Origin: an uncultured Oscillospiraceae bacterium
GTDB lineage: Bacteria; Bacillota; Clostridia; Oscillospirales; Acutalibacteraceae
Assembly (NCBI GenBank): GCA_949297075.1
Contig: CASFRX010000057.1
Location: 1 to 64,000, forward strand
DNA length: 64,000 nt
Direction: 5' to 3'
Position 1 is the first letter of the stretch. Each line of letters begins with the position of its first letter. The position numbers and the translations under genes were made by a program. The notes under the pieces are model-generated. The model was not told the DNA's origin, searched no databases, and worked only from the letters and a program-made list of their open reading frames with translations. Positions 42,409 through 51,148 of the stretch are shown here, one piece after another.

Positions 42409-43452
42409 TTATTGCTGTTCGGTGTTTGATGTTGCTTCTTCGTTGCTTTGTGCATCTTTGCTAAGAACTTTTTCTTCTCTTTTTTGGGCTAAGGTTTTAA
42501 GGTCTTCGTTGCTTGCCCTATTTTTCTTCTTAGCTTTTTTAGGCTCCTCTTCCGGGAAGAAATCAACTCCCTCAATGGGCTTGGGGTGCTTTTTGTATTT
42601 TGCCGTGAGGGCAATAAGAGCAATGAGGAACATCAGAGCCACTGCCATTGAAAGAACCTGTGAAACACGAAGAGTAGTATCTCCGATATAAAGGCTGTCT
42701 GTGCGGAAGCCCTCAATAATGGCTCTGCCTGTGCCGTAAAACAGACCGTACATAAGGAAAAGCTGTCCGCTGAAACGGCGGCATTTTTTGTAAACGAAAA
42801 GTATAATCAAAAATGAGCCTAAGCACCAAAGTGATTCATAGAGGAATGTTGGGTGAACAGGGGAGTAAGGGTCAACATTCATACCAAGCTGAGCAAGGCT
42901 TTCCTTATGGTCAACAAGGTAGGTGGTTGTTTTTTCGCTTATCATACCCCAAGGCATATCTGTGTTTGTGCCGAAAGCCTCTTGGTTTGCAAAGTTGCCC
43001 CAACGGCCTATGCCTTGACCTATGAGCAGGCTCATTCCTGCACAGTCGAGAAGATTTAAGAAGTTGAGCTTGTTGAAGCGGCTCATAATGAAAGCGCAAA
43101 GCAGTGCGCCGATAATACCGCCGTAAATTGCAAGTCCGCCGTTCCAGATTTGGATTATCTCGTCAGGATGAGCGGAGTAGTATTCCCAGCGGAAAATGAC
43201 ATAGTAAGCTCTTGCGCCTATGATTCCGCCGAAAGTGCCTGCAATCAGAATGTCAATCATTTTGTCGAGGCTCATCTTCCATTTGTATGCCATTCTGCCG
43301 CCCCAAAGCACGGCGAGCAAAAAGCCGAAAGCTATAATTGCGCCGTACCAGCGGATTGTTATTTCGTGGCCGAAAAGGCTGAATGAAGCCAATATGGAGC
43401 TTACATTGAAGCCCTTTTCAAAGCAGGAAAAATATACTGTTGTTGAATCCAT
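42409..43452 (-). CDS. lgt: Prolipoprotein diacylglyceryl transferase
   Basis: A 347-residue, seven-segment membrane enzyme that adds diacylglycerol to lipobox cysteines. Visible are IRWYGAIIAFGFLLAV, GGLAIYGGIIGALL, the Lgt signature IGRWGNFANQEAFG, HPTFLYESLWCLGSF and GTGRAIIEGFR. After the last segment it has an unusually long charged tail of about 60 residues (FFPEEEPKKAKKKNRASNED and onward to EEATSNTEQQ), likely cytosolic and disordered. The window encodes at least one lipoprotein substrate (60935-61810). Confidence 0.95.
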   Translation of the reverse strand: MDSTTVYFSCFEKGFNVSSILASFSLFGHEITIRWYGAIIAFGFLLAVLWGGRMAYKWKMSLDKMIDILIAGTFGGIIGARAYYVIFRWEYYSAHPDEIIQIWNGGLAIYGGIIGALLCAFIMSRFNKLNFLNLLDCAGMSLLIGQGIGRWGNFANQEAFGTNTDMPWGMISEKTTTYLVDHKESLAQLGMNVDPYSPVHPTFLYESLWCLGSFLIILFVYKKCRRFSGQLFLMYGLFYGTGRAIIEGFRTDSLYIGDTTLRVSQVLSMAVALMFLIALIALTAKYKKHPKPIEGVDFFPEEEPKKAKKKNRASNEDLKTLAQKREEKVLSKDAQSNEEATSNTEQQ

Positions 43453-43473
43453 TTTTACACTTCCTTTTGGAAT

Positions 43474-44760
43474 TTAGTCTATGGGATTAATAACCGAAAG
43501 AGCCGCAAACTTCTCTCTCATTGTGTTATCAAGAATCTTTTTGACATCTGCGGTTGTGAGGCTGCGGAAGATTTCTATATCATCAAACATGCCGACTTTG
43601 TCGAAATGTGCGCCTACAAGGTCGTTTGCAATTTCGTCAATATCGTTGAAGCTCATAACTATTCGGCCGTAGAGCTTGCGGCGGATTCGGTCAAATTCCT
43701 CTTCGTTGACGCCCTTTTCACGCATTTCTTTTACTGCGGCATTTATCTGTCTTGCAACCTCATGAGGGTCTTTGCTTTCTCCGCTGAATATTGTTGCGCT
43801 GTAGCCGAAGCCTGTGAATTGCTCAAAGCCGAAGCTTGTGTTGATTAAGCCCTGCTCTAAAAGGGAATTGTAAAGGTCCGATGTTGTGCCGGCGAGCATT
43901 TCCAGCAGTACATTTGTTGCAATTTTATCCTTAAGACTGCGCTTTGGAAGACCGAAGCTCTCTTTGTAGCCGAACGAGAATATGGGGGATGCTACGCTCA
44001 GCTTTTCTTCGATATATTCCTGAACAATTTCTTCAGGTTCGTCGTGAGGCTTGCGTTCAAATTTGAATTGTTCACAGGGCTTTAAAAGCTCGTCGCAGAT
44101 TTCAAGAATTTCGTTGATATCCGCATTGCCTGCAACTGCAAGCACCATGTTGTTGAGGTTGTAGAAATTGTTGTAGCAATCGTAAAGGGTCTGTGCTGTA
44201 ATTTCAGCTATAGATTCTGTTGTGCCTGCAATATCAATGCGTACAGGGTGGCTGTGATAAAGGGCACGCAGGAGGTTGAAAAGCACCTCCCAATCGGCAA
44301 CATCTTTATACATTGTTATTTCCTGACCGATGATGCCTTGCTCTTTTGCAACTGTTTGCTCGGTGAAGTAGGGCGACTGAACAAAATCAAGGAGAATACG
44401 AAGTGATGCGTTGAAATCGCCTGTGCAGGAGAAAAGATAGCAGGTTGTGTCAAAGGAGGTGTATGCGTTTGCATTGGCGCCTGTTTTTGCGTATCGTGCA
44501 AAAGCGTCAAGGTCTTCGCTTTCAAACAGCTTGTGCTCTAAAAAATGAGCCGTGCCTTCGGGAATATCTTCAATTTCGCCGTTTTTGTTGAGTATTTTCG
44601 TGTCGATTGAGCCGTAGTTTGTGCCGAAAACAGCGTAAGCTCCCGAATAGCCTTTCTTGGGCATACAGTAGATGTTAAGGCCTGTGGGGTGAACGGCGTG
44701 ATAGCATTTTTCGTCCAAAAGCTCGTTATATATTTCGTTTATTACGGTTTTGTTATTCAT
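43474..44760 (-). CDS. M16-family zinc metallopeptidase (catalytic partner, YmfH-like)
   Basis: A 428-residue M16 peptidase with the inverted zinc motif HFLEH (72-76) in IPEGTAHFLEHKLFES and the distal Glu region about 70 residues later (VAKEQGIIGQEITMYKD). The C-terminal half is the second M16 fold. ATG 44760 overlaps the end of the upstream gene by 8 bases. Together with that gene it forms an active/inactive pair, as in YmfF/YmfH of Bacillus. The substrate is unknown. Confidence 0.9.
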   Translation of the reverse strand: MNNKTVINEIYNELLDEKCYHAVHPTGLNIYCMPKKGYSGAYAVFGTNYGSIDTKILNKNGEIEDIPEGTAHFLEHKLFESEDLDAFARYAKTGANANAYTSFDTTCYLFSCTGDFNASLRILLDFVQSPYFTEQTVAKEQGIIGQEITMYKDVADWEVLFNLLRALYHSHPVRIDIAGTTESIAEITAQTLYDCYNNFYNLNNMVLAVAGNADINEILEICDELLKPCEQFKFERKPHDEPEEIVQEYIEEKLSVASPIFSFGYKESFGLPKRSLKDKIATNVLLEMLAGTTSDLYNSLLEQGLINTSFGFEQFTGFGYSATIFSGESKDPHEVARQINAAVKEMREKGVNEEEFDRIRRKLYGRIVMSFNDIDEIANDLVGAHFDKVGMFDDIEIFRSLTTADVKKILDNTMREKFAALSVINPID

Positions 44761-46051
44761 CGTCTTCGCCCTCCTCGCCTGTAGCTGTTCCTGCAAGCAT
44801 ATAAACTGTGTCGAGGCTTACATTTTGTGCGGCGGAAATAACCTGCTCTCTTGTGACAGCGCTGATCTGCTCTGCATATTCTTCGGGAGTGATTATATCC
44901 CTGTCAAGCATCTGACCGCAGTACCAGCGGTCGAGCCCCTCAGGCGTGTCGTTGACAAGGGAAAGATTGGTGAGCGCTTTGATCGATGAGGTTAAATCGT
45001 CGTCGCTGAAATTGCCCTTTTTCATGTCTTCAAGCTCGTTCAGTATTGCTTCAATAGCTTTTTGCTCGTTTTCATTTTCAATGCCGCTTTGAACCATGAT
45101 AAGTCCCTTTGAGCGGTTGAAGCCTGCGGAGCAGTAATAGCAAAGGCTCATTTTTTCACGGACATTGTTGAAAAGCTTTGAATATACGCCTCCGCCGAAA
45201 ATATCGGACATAACTTTAATCGGAATGTAGTTATCTTCATCGTCAACCATACCGGCGCGCATACCGAGCACCAGTTTGCCCTGTTTAACGGGCAATTCTT
45301 CACGCACCTTTGTTGTTTCATCTGCGCTTGTTATAAATTCTGTGTGCAGTTCGGCAAGCTTTGTGCGGTTAACGGTGCTGAATTTTTCTGCAAATTTCTG
45401 CTTTATCGGTTCGGCGTCCATGCTGCCTGTAACTCCGATATAAACTGTTGCTGTTTCGAGCATTTTCTTCCATGCCGCTGTTACGGCTTCGCAGTCAATT
45501 TTTTTAATGTCTTCAATATCGCCGCAACGGCTCATTGCATAAACTTCGTTTTTGCACATTATTTCCGTACAGCGTTTCAGTGCATAATAACGCTTGTCGT
45601 TGAGCTCGTTTTCGATTTGCTCAATCATTAGTCGCTTTTCACGCTCAACATCAGCTTCTATAAATTTTCCGTCAACCGTGTTGGGGTCGAAAATAAGGTC
45701 GAGCAGAAGCTCGGCGGCTTTTTCGGAAATCTTTTCATCGGTTAAAGCAAATCTGTCTTCAAGGGCAGTAATTCGTAAGGTGAGTATCTGGCTTTCGCCG
45801 TCTTTGGAAACTCCTGCGGAAACCATAGCGCCGTAAAGAGAGGCGAGGTGCTTGTTCATTTGTGTGAGAGTAGGGTACTTTTTGCAGGTGCGCTTCAAAA
45901 GACCGGGCAGAAGGGCATTTACTGCCGTATCCTTGCCTAAGGGCAGAGCAAAGCTTGCCGTGTATATGGCGAGCTTGAAATTTGATTTGGTATCAACGGA
46001 GCAAAATCGCAGTCCGTTAACAGGAGAGCTTAGTGCAAAAGAATAATTCAT
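44753..46051 (-). CDS. M16-family peptidase homologue lacking the zinc motif (YmfF-like)
   Basis: The 432-residue protein has the M16 fold (LPLGKDTAVNALLPGLLKRT, LTQMNKHLASLYGAMVSAGV, GVTGSMDAEPIKQKFAEKF, IKVMSDIFGGGVYSKLFNNVREKMSLCYYCSA), but the position of HxxEH is not occupied by metal ligands, so it is probably catalytically dead. In two-subunit M16 enzymes the inactive partner shapes the chamber and binds substrate. It precedes, and overlaps by 8 bases, the active subunit gene. Confidence 0.87.
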   Translation of the reverse strand: MNYSFALSSPVNGLRFCSVDTKSNFKLAIYTASFALPLGKDTAVNALLPGLLKRTCKKYPTLTQMNKHLASLYGAMVSAGVSKDGESQILTLRITALEDRFALTDEKISEKAAELLLDLIFDPNTVDGKFIEADVEREKRLMIEQIENELNDKRYYALKRCTEIMCKNEVYAMSRCGDIEDIKKIDCEAVTAAWKKMLETATVYIGVTGSMDAEPIKQKFAEKFSTVNRTKLAELHTEFITSADETTKVREELPVKQGKLVLGMRAGMVDDEDNYIPIKVMSDIFGGGVYSKLFNNVREKMSLCYYCSAGFNRSKGLIMVQSGIENENEQKAIEAILNELEDMKKGNFSDDDLTSSIKALTNLSLVNDTPEGLDRWYCGQMLDRDIITPEEYAEQISAVTREQVISAAQNVSLDTVYMLAGTATGEEGEDDE

Positions 46052-46238
46052 GGAAAACTTATTCCTTTCTCAAACTTAATCTATATTATTATATCATATT
46101 TTTTAATATAATCTATAAATATTGAAAAAAATTATATTATTTGTTAATGAAAGCAATATTATATCAGCCTTTAAATGTGCTTAGAATATATATAGCTATA
46201 AATAACGCAGCTCAAATTAATTTGTAATATATTAATTA

Positions 46239-46267
46239 TTGTAAAATGCCGAGTTTCATAGTATAAT
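46239..46267 (+). promoter_or_regulatory. Sigma-A promoter of yhaM
   Basis: TTGTAA (46239-46244), 17-base spacer, TATAAT (46262-46267), about 28 bases before the TTG start. The rest of the 46052-46295 gap is AT-rich with no other recognised feature. Confidence 0.75.
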
Positions 46268-46295
46268 AGAGACGATACAAAAGGAGAGTGTTATT

Positions 46296-47270
46296 TTGAA
46301 TTTCAGTTATCACGAAAAATCAGGCACACATACAGGCTTCTGCCTTGTCAAAAGCTGCGATAAAAAAATCAACAAAAACAATGAAGCTTATCTTGATATG
46401 ATTTTGAGCGACCGCAGCGGCGAAATCAACGCCAAGCTTTGGAAATACGACGAGAATATACACGGAACATATGAGCCGAATACTCTTGTTAAGGTTCAGG
46501 GAGTTATAAGCAAATATAATGAAGCCGACCAGCTGCGTATTGACAGAATCCGTCCTGTCGTGGAATCGGACGGCGTAAAGATTGAGGATTATGTCACATC
46601 TGCCGTTTGTTCGGGAGAGGATATGTTTAACGAGCTTATGAGGATAGCCGATGGCTTTGATGATAAAGAAATAGCCACCCTTGTTAAGGCTATACTTAAT
46701 AACAACCGTGAAAAGCTGCTGTATTATCCTGCGGCATTTAAACTTCACCATGCAATGCGAAGCGGACTTTTGCAGCATACTCTTTCTATTGTGCGTTTGG
46801 CGCAGAGCATCTGCAAGATTTATCCTTTTGTCAATAGCGATTTGCTTTTGGGCGGTGCTATGCTCCATGATATTGCAAAGCTTGAAGAGCTTGTTGCAAA
46901 TGAAACAGGCATAGCTTCAGGCTATAGCGCAGAGGGTACATTGCTCGGCCACCTTGTAAAGGGCGCAATGCTTATCGACCAAGCAGCCGGTGAGCTCGGT
47001 GTTTCAAAGGAAAAGGCAGTGCTGCTTGAGCATATGCTCATTTCTCATCACGGAGACCCGGAATTCGGCGCTGCTGTTCGGCCCCTGTTTATCGAAGCGG
47101 AGATTTTAGCCTCCCTTGATAGGCTTGATGCAAGGATTGTTGAGGTTAACAACGCTGTTTCCGGCGTGGCTGTCGGCGGATTTTCTACTCGCCAGTGGGC
47201 GCTTGATAACCGTACTTTTTATAATCACGGCCTTGGTGATTTAACCAAAGAAACCAATTTGGATTTATAA
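46296..47270 (+). CDS. yhaM: YhaM-like 3'-5' exoribonuclease (OB-fold plus HD domain)
   Basis: The 324-residue protein has an N-terminal OB-fold (TGFCLVKSCDKKINKNNEAYLDMILSDRSGEINAKLW, VKVQGVISKYNEADQLRIDRIRP) and an HD domain (HHAMRSGLLQHTLSIV, GGAMLHDIAKLEEL, GTLLGHLVKGAMLI, LLEHMLISHHGDPEFGA). YhaM trims RNA and single-stranded DNA from the 3' end in Firmicutes. It starts with TTG at 46296, 9 bases after a strong AAGGAG, with its own promoter. Confidence 0.92.
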   Translation: MNFSYHEKSGTHTGFCLVKSCDKKINKNNEAYLDMILSDRSGEINAKLWKYDENIHGTYEPNTLVKVQGVISKYNEADQLRIDRIRPVVESDGVKIEDYVTSAVCSGEDMFNELMRIADGFDDKEIATLVKAILNNNREKLLYYPAAFKLHHAMRSGLLQHTLSIVRLAQSICKIYPFVNSDLLLGGAMLHDIAKLEELVANETGIASGYSAEGTLLGHLVKGAMLIDQAAGELGVSKEKAVLLEHMLISHHGDPEFGAAVRPLFIEAEILASLDRLDARIVEVNNAVSGVAVGGFSTRQWALDNRTFYNHGLGDLTKETNLDL

Positions 47271-47310
47271 TTTGTAATCCATGCAAGGATATGTTTAAAG
47301 AGGGTTAATA

Positions 47311-48231
47311 ATGGACTGGACTGAGATTATAATAACAGTTGACGCAAATGATTTGGATAAGGCGGCTGCCATTGCTCAGGTGCTTGTGCCCGGAGTTTAT
47401 ATTGAGGATTACCGCACATTGGAGCAGGAGGCTTTCGAAATAGCCGGTATTGACTTGATTGATGAAGAGCTGCTGCAGAAAGACAGAACTAAGGGACTCA
47501 TACATATCTATATTTCGCCTGAGGATAATCCGGCTGAGGCTACGGCTTTCCTGACCGAACGCCTTGCAGGCGAAAAAATAGCCTATGAGCTGTCAACTAA
47601 TATTTGCAGAAACGAAGATTGGGAAAATAATTGGAAAGCATATTTTAAGCCCATGGAAATAGGCGAAAGGCTTCTTATTCGTCCTCTTTGGATTGACGAT
47701 TATGATGCAAAGGGCAGGGCAGTGCTTTCAATAGAGCCGGGTCTCGCTTTCGGCTCAGGTACTCACGAAACAACGCGGCTTTGCTTAGAGGCACTTGAGC
47801 CTTATATCAAGCCCGATACAAATATGCTCGATGTAGGCTGCGGCAGCGGCATTTTGAGCGTTGCTTCCCTTTTGCTCGGCGCCGAAAAGGCGGTCGGCGT
47901 TGATATTGACGCTCTCGCTGTCAAAACAGCCCGTGAAAACGGTGAGGTTAACGGCTTTTTAGAGCCTAAATATACTGTTTATCACGGCAACCTGGTTGAT
48001 AAAGTCAGCGGTAAGTTTGAGGTTATTGCGGCAAATATTGTTGCGGATATTATCATACTTTTCTCTTCACAGGTCGGTGAGTTCCTGGCAGACAACGGTG
48101 TGTTTATCGCATCGGGTATTATCGCTCCCCGTGAGCCTGAGGTGCTTAAAGCCTTTGAGAAAAACGGCTTTGAAGTTATTAAACGCCACAACAAAAACGA
48201 TTGGCTTTGCTTTGAATGTAAAAAGAAATAG
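47311..48231 (+). CDS. prmA: Ribosomal protein L11 methyltransferase
   Basis: A 306-residue SAM-dependent methyltransferase. An N-terminal substrate-recognition domain of about 100 residues is followed by EDWENNWKAYFKPMEIGERLLIRPLW, EPGLAFGSGTHETTRLCLEALE and the SAM site MLDVGCGSGILSVASLLLGAEKAVGVDIDALAVKTARENGEVN, then AANIVADIII. It trimethylates ribosomal protein L11. Normal length. A terminator follows. Confidence 0.95.
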   Translation: MDWTEIIITVDANDLDKAAAIAQVLVPGVYIEDYRTLEQEAFEIAGIDLIDEELLQKDRTKGLIHIYISPEDNPAEATAFLTERLAGEKIAYELSTNICRNEDWENNWKAYFKPMEIGERLLIRPLWIDDYDAKGRAVLSIEPGLAFGSGTHETTRLCLEALEPYIKPDTNMLDVGCGSGILSVASLLLGAEKAVGVDIDALAVKTARENGEVNGFLEPKYTVYHGNLVDKVSGKFEVIAANIVADIIILFSSQVGEFLADNGVFIASGIIAPREPEVLKAFEKNGFEVIKRHNKNDWLCFECKKK

Positions 48232-48236
48232 TAACT

Positions 48237-48271
48237 AAAAAGGCTAAGGACGAAAAATCCTTAGCCTTTTT
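48237..48271. terminator. Bidirectional terminator between prmA and a GNAT gene
   Basis: A 14-base-pair perfect stem (AAAAAGGCTAAGGA / TCCTTAGCCTTTTT, 7-base loop) with the A and T tracts built into the arms. It includes the last codons of the minus-strand gene. Confidence 0.88.
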
Positions 48272-48848
48272 CATACATCATATAGTAATTGTGTATTTTT
48301 TCTTTCTCGAAGTATACATATTTTACGGTTTTGAAACCGAGCTTTTCATAAAACTTTACATTATCGGGGTTTTGTGCTTCAAGACCCAATTTATAGCCCT
48401 TGGCAGTTAAATCCTCGATTCCTTGCTTTATTAGCTTTGTTGCAATGCCCTTGCTCTGATGCTCTTTTGCTACAAAAACAGGGGATATGATGAGCGTGCC
48501 TTTTGGGAAAACGCTTGTGTCAAGGTGGCTGTAAGCCTTTAAGGTTTTAAAGGTGTTGACTGCATAGAGCGCCAAGAAAATCCAGTTGGGACAACGAAGA
48601 AAATCAATCATCGTGTAGTCGTTATGGGCATCTCGCCAAACGCAAATTCCACGGTTTTCTTCATCAATGTAAATAATATCCTCTCTGTTTGAGGTGGATA
48701 ACCTCTCCATCATGAAATGGTAAACATATTTTTTTCTGCGTTCGGGATCTTTTGTAGCGTATTTGTGTACGGGGTCGTCAATGTAGCTTTCCGCCGCCAT
48801 TCGGGCAAAATATTTTAATTCTTTTCTGTTCATTCGGTTATTTCTCAA
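48261..48848 (-). CDS. GNAT-family N-acetyltransferase
   Basis: The 195-residue protein has the GNAT core in its second half: LIISPVFVAKEHQSKGIATKLIKQGIEDLTAKGYKLGLEAQNPDNVKFYEKLGF (motif A Q/RxxGxG/A and the NxxxYxKxGF block). The N-terminal half (MAAESYIDDPVHKYATKDPERRKKYVYHFMMERL) resembles uncharacterised GNATs. The substrate is unknown. It overlaps the upstream unknown gene by 11 bases. Confidence 0.85.
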   Translation of the reverse strand: MRNNRMNRKELKYFARMAAESYIDDPVHKYATKDPERRKKYVYHFMMERLSTSNREDIIYIDEENRGICVWRDAHNDYTMIDFLRCPNWIFLALYAVNTFKTLKAYSHLDTSVFPKGTLIISPVFVAKEHQSKGIATKLIKQGIEDLTAKGYKLGLEAQNPDNVKFYEKLGFKTVKYVYFEKEKIHNYYMMYEKG

Positions 48849-49401
48849 AATTATAAGAATCTATAAGAGCTCCAATTTTTTCACACATGAGCTCAAAGAC
48901 ATTTTCGCCGAGAGCTTTAATCAGCTTGTTGTCCTGAGCTTCGCAGAGCATCGCAAAGCTTTCGCCTACGGACTGCGCTATTGTTTTGTTGCGTTTAACG
49001 GCAAGGTAATAGAAGCTTACAGCCGTACCGTTTGAAATATCGTCATAATAAGCGGCGTTTGAAGTGCGTAAAGCGTCATACATAGCTTCGGTCGCTGTTG
49101 TGGAAAGCATGGGGCAAAGCTTTCTGAGCAAGGTGTATTCCGCACAAAACAGCATGAGCGTTTGTATTTGCGTTTTGATTTCGGGCGTTACAACGCTGCT
49201 GCAAACAAATTTAGTCAGCTCATCGCCTAAATCGTCGCTGTCCGGCGAGATTTCTGCAAGAACCTTGCCGAGCTCTTTTGCTTTAGGTGAGTTGCCGTTT
49301 AAAATATGGCGCTTCATCTCTTCGGCAAGGGCGAAAAGGTCGCTGCCGTCACCGTAGTCGCTTTTACCTTTAAAGATTTTGATGTCGCTGTCATCGTGCA
49401 T
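48838..49401 (-). CDS. Uncharacterised 187-residue protein
   Basis: No family recognised. It is soluble and predicted mostly helical, with an acidic, Asp-rich N-terminus (HDDSDIKIFKGKSDYGDGSD) and a C-terminal half that includes AVSFYYLAVKRNKTIAQSVGESFAMLCEAQD. No membrane segment or signal peptide is visible. ATG 49401 follows AGGAG by 8 bases. It lies 24 bases after a PHP-domain gene and overlaps the following GNAT gene, so the three are probably one transcript. Confidence 0.7.
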   Translation of the reverse strand: MHDDSDIKIFKGKSDYGDGSDLFALAEEMKRHILNGNSPKAKELGKVLAEISPDSDDLGDELTKFVCSSVVTPEIKTQIQTLMLFCAEYTLLRKLCPMLSTTATEAMYDALRTSNAAYYDDISNGTAVSFYYLAVKRNKTIAQSVGESFAMLCEAQDNKLIKALGENVFELMCEKIGALIDSYNFEK

Positions 49402-49425
49402 GGCTTTATCTCCTGTGCGCAAAAA

Positions 49426-50289
49426 TTAAGCGTTTTCTGCCTTTTTCTGTAAGCGCTTTTGCTTTGCTTTGTAGCCGAGGAAGGTATTAAGGTGTTGCTG
49501 TGGAATTTCTATGGAGCCAACTCCTGCAGCTTTTGGTGTGTACATACCGTGGAAATCACTGCCGCCTGTCATAATTAGTCCTTTTTCTTCTGCTAACTTT
49601 GTAAGGTTAAGAATATCCTCTTCGCTGTGGCAGGGATGCCAAACCTCGATGCCGTCTAAGCCTGCTGCTTTGAGGCTTTCGATAAGGTCTGTGCATTTGG
49701 AATGAGCAGGGTGTGAGAGCACGGCAATACCGCCGGCCGCCTTGATTTGTTCAACAACCTCAACAGGTGAGAAAAATTCAGGGCGAACAATAATGTTTGT
49801 TTCGCTTTCGGGTGAGAAAAGCTCGCGATATACTTCACCGTAAAGCTCAGTTGTTTCAGCGCATTGCATAATTGCGTGCATAATGTGCTGCTTAAAAACA
49901 TTTGTTGAGCCTGTGGCACATTTTAATACAAGATCGGGCGTTATGGGATAGCGTTGTGCCGCCTTGAGTATCATATATTGGCTTGCTTTCTTGCGAGAAA
50001 GGGAGTTGCGTCGGCAAAGCCCTTCAAGCCTGTCGGGGGTGTCGGGCATATAGCAGAGCAAATGCACATCACGCTGGCTCTCTTTGTCAAATGCAGAAAT
50101 TTCAACGCCGGGTATAACATTTACACCATGGCGCTCGCCTATGATTTTTCCTCGCACTGTGCCTGCCAGGCAGTCGTGGTCAGTAATTGCGATAGTATCT
50201 ATTCCTTTTTTCTTTGCTAAAATTATCAGCTCATCTATGCCTATAGAGCCATCTGATAATTTGGTATGGCAATGTAAATCCGCAGTCAA
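49426..50289 (-). CDS. PHP-domain metal-dependent phosphoesterase
   Basis: A 287-residue PHP protein with ADLHCHTKLSDGSIGIDELIILAKKKGIDTIAITDHDCLAGT, PGVEISAF, AVLSHPAHSK and TGGSDFHGMYTP, the metal-ligand set of the YciV-type family. It has about 40 residues of insertion between the second and third motifs compared with the paralogue at 9125-9973. Substrate unknown, probably a nucleotide phosphate. It has its own promoter (50346-50374). Confidence 0.85.
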   Translation of the reverse strand: MTADLHCHTKLSDGSIGIDELIILAKKKGIDTIAITDHDCLAGTVRGKIIGERHGVNVIPGVEISAFDKESQRDVHLLCYMPDTPDRLEGLCRRNSLSRKKASQYMILKAAQRYPITPDLVLKCATGSTNVFKQHIMHAIMQCAETTELYGEVYRELFSPESETNIIVRPEFFSPVEVVEQIKAAGGIAVLSHPAHSKCTDLIESLKAAGLDGIEVWHPCHSEEDILNLTKLAEEKGLIMTGGSDFHGMYTPKAAGVGSIEIPQQHLNTFLGYKAKQKRLQKKAENA

Positions 50290-50345
50290 AAAAGAACCCC
50301 CTTAAGCAGATGTAGTAAAATGGGTATAAACACTTATTCCTAATT

Positions 50346-50374
50346 ATTGTATAACATTTTTTTCGCTTTTTCAA
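50346..50374 (-). promoter_or_regulatory. Sigma-A promoter of the second PHP gene
   Basis: On the minus strand TTGAAA (50369-50374), 17-base spacer, TACAAT (50346-50351), about 55 bases before the ATG. An 8-base-pair hairpin (TTTCGCTT / AAGCGAAA) overlaps the -35 element. Confidence 0.75.
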
Positions 50375-50419
50375 GCGAAATTTTAGCGTTTTGTTAATGT
50401 TTTTTTACATTAAACATAG

Positions 50420-50527
50420 GCTCTCATGAAAACAGCAATTTAATTGAGGCTATGAAAGCGTGCAATGGGAAACCTGTTGAGTAATCCGCAGATTAAGCTC
50501 TCATGGAAACAGCAATTTAATTGAGGC
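50420..50527. repeat. Pair of 31-base direct repeats, 46 bases apart
   Basis: GCTCTCATGAAAACAGCAAT and the following TTTAATTGAGGC (50420-50450) recur at 50497-50527 with a single A/G difference. Each unit contains the palindrome CAATTTAATTG and ends that can pair (GC-T-CTCA with TGAGGC). The second copy begins 3 bases from the sugar transferase stop; both lie upstream of the PHP promoter. Confidence 0.85.
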
Positions 50528-50529
50528 AA

Positions 50530-51102
50530 TTAAAATTCGCCGCCGTCTGCAATGTCTTTGCTCTTGATTACGCTTGTGAAGGTACGGATAAGAATTTTAA
50601 AATCAAAAAGCAGACTTTGCTTTTCAATATACTCCTTGTCCAAAACAATTTTTTGCTCGTTATTTACATGGTCGCGTCCGTTAACTTGTGCCCAGCCGGT
50701 GAGACCGGGGCGAACGGTATAGACGCCGGCAGCCTCACGAAGAGCGTGGATGTTACCCTCGTTAACGATGAGAGGACGAGGACCGACAAAGCTCATATCG
50801 CCCTTGAGAATGTTGAAGAGCTGGGGCAATTCGTCAAGGCTTGACTTGCGAAGAAGTTTTCCTACACCGATAATCTGTTGTTCCGATTCCTTAAGAGCAC
50901 CGGTAGGAGCAAGGCGAGTGCCGTTTTTCATGGTGCGGAATTTGAAAATAGTAAATTTCTTTTTGTCCTTGCCTATTCTCACTTGCTTGTAAATAACGGG
51001 TGAGCCATCGGAGATAAGGATTATTAAGGCAATTACCAAAAACAGGGGTGAGAGCAAAATGATTGCCGCTAAAGAAGCTGTGAAATCGAAAGCTCTTTTC
51101 AT
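50530..51102 (-). CDS. Sugar-phosphate transferase (monotopic phosphoglycosyl transferase)
   Basis: The 190-residue protein has one N-terminal hydrophobic segment (residues 8-31) and the bacterial sugar transferase domain: KFTIFKFRTMKNGT, LLRKSSLDELPQLFNILKGDMSFVGPRPL, RPGLTGWAQVNGR. It should transfer a sugar phosphate from UDP-sugar to undecaprenyl phosphate, the first step of a surface glycan or glycoprotein. It is the minimal PglC/WcaJ-C-terminal form. No glycan cluster is adjacent; a GT2 lies much further on, at 59787. Confidence 0.92.
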   Translation of the reverse strand: MKRAFDFTASLAAIILLSPLFLVIALIILISDGSPVIYKQVRIGKDKKKFTIFKFRTMKNGTRLAPTGALKESEQQIIGVGKLLRKSSLDELPQLFNILKGDMSFVGPRPLIVNEGNIHALREAAGVYTVRPGLTGWAQVNGRDHVNNEQKIVLDKEYIEKQSLLFDFKILIRTFTSVIKSKDIADGGEF

Positions 51103-51148
51103 TTTTGGATAAACCTCCCTTAAATATTTATTTAAGTCAGTGCTTAAG

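Noticed and set aside
50420..50527. CRISPR array
   Set aside because: Only two copies, with a 46-base interval longer than the 31-base unit, and no cas genes in the window.
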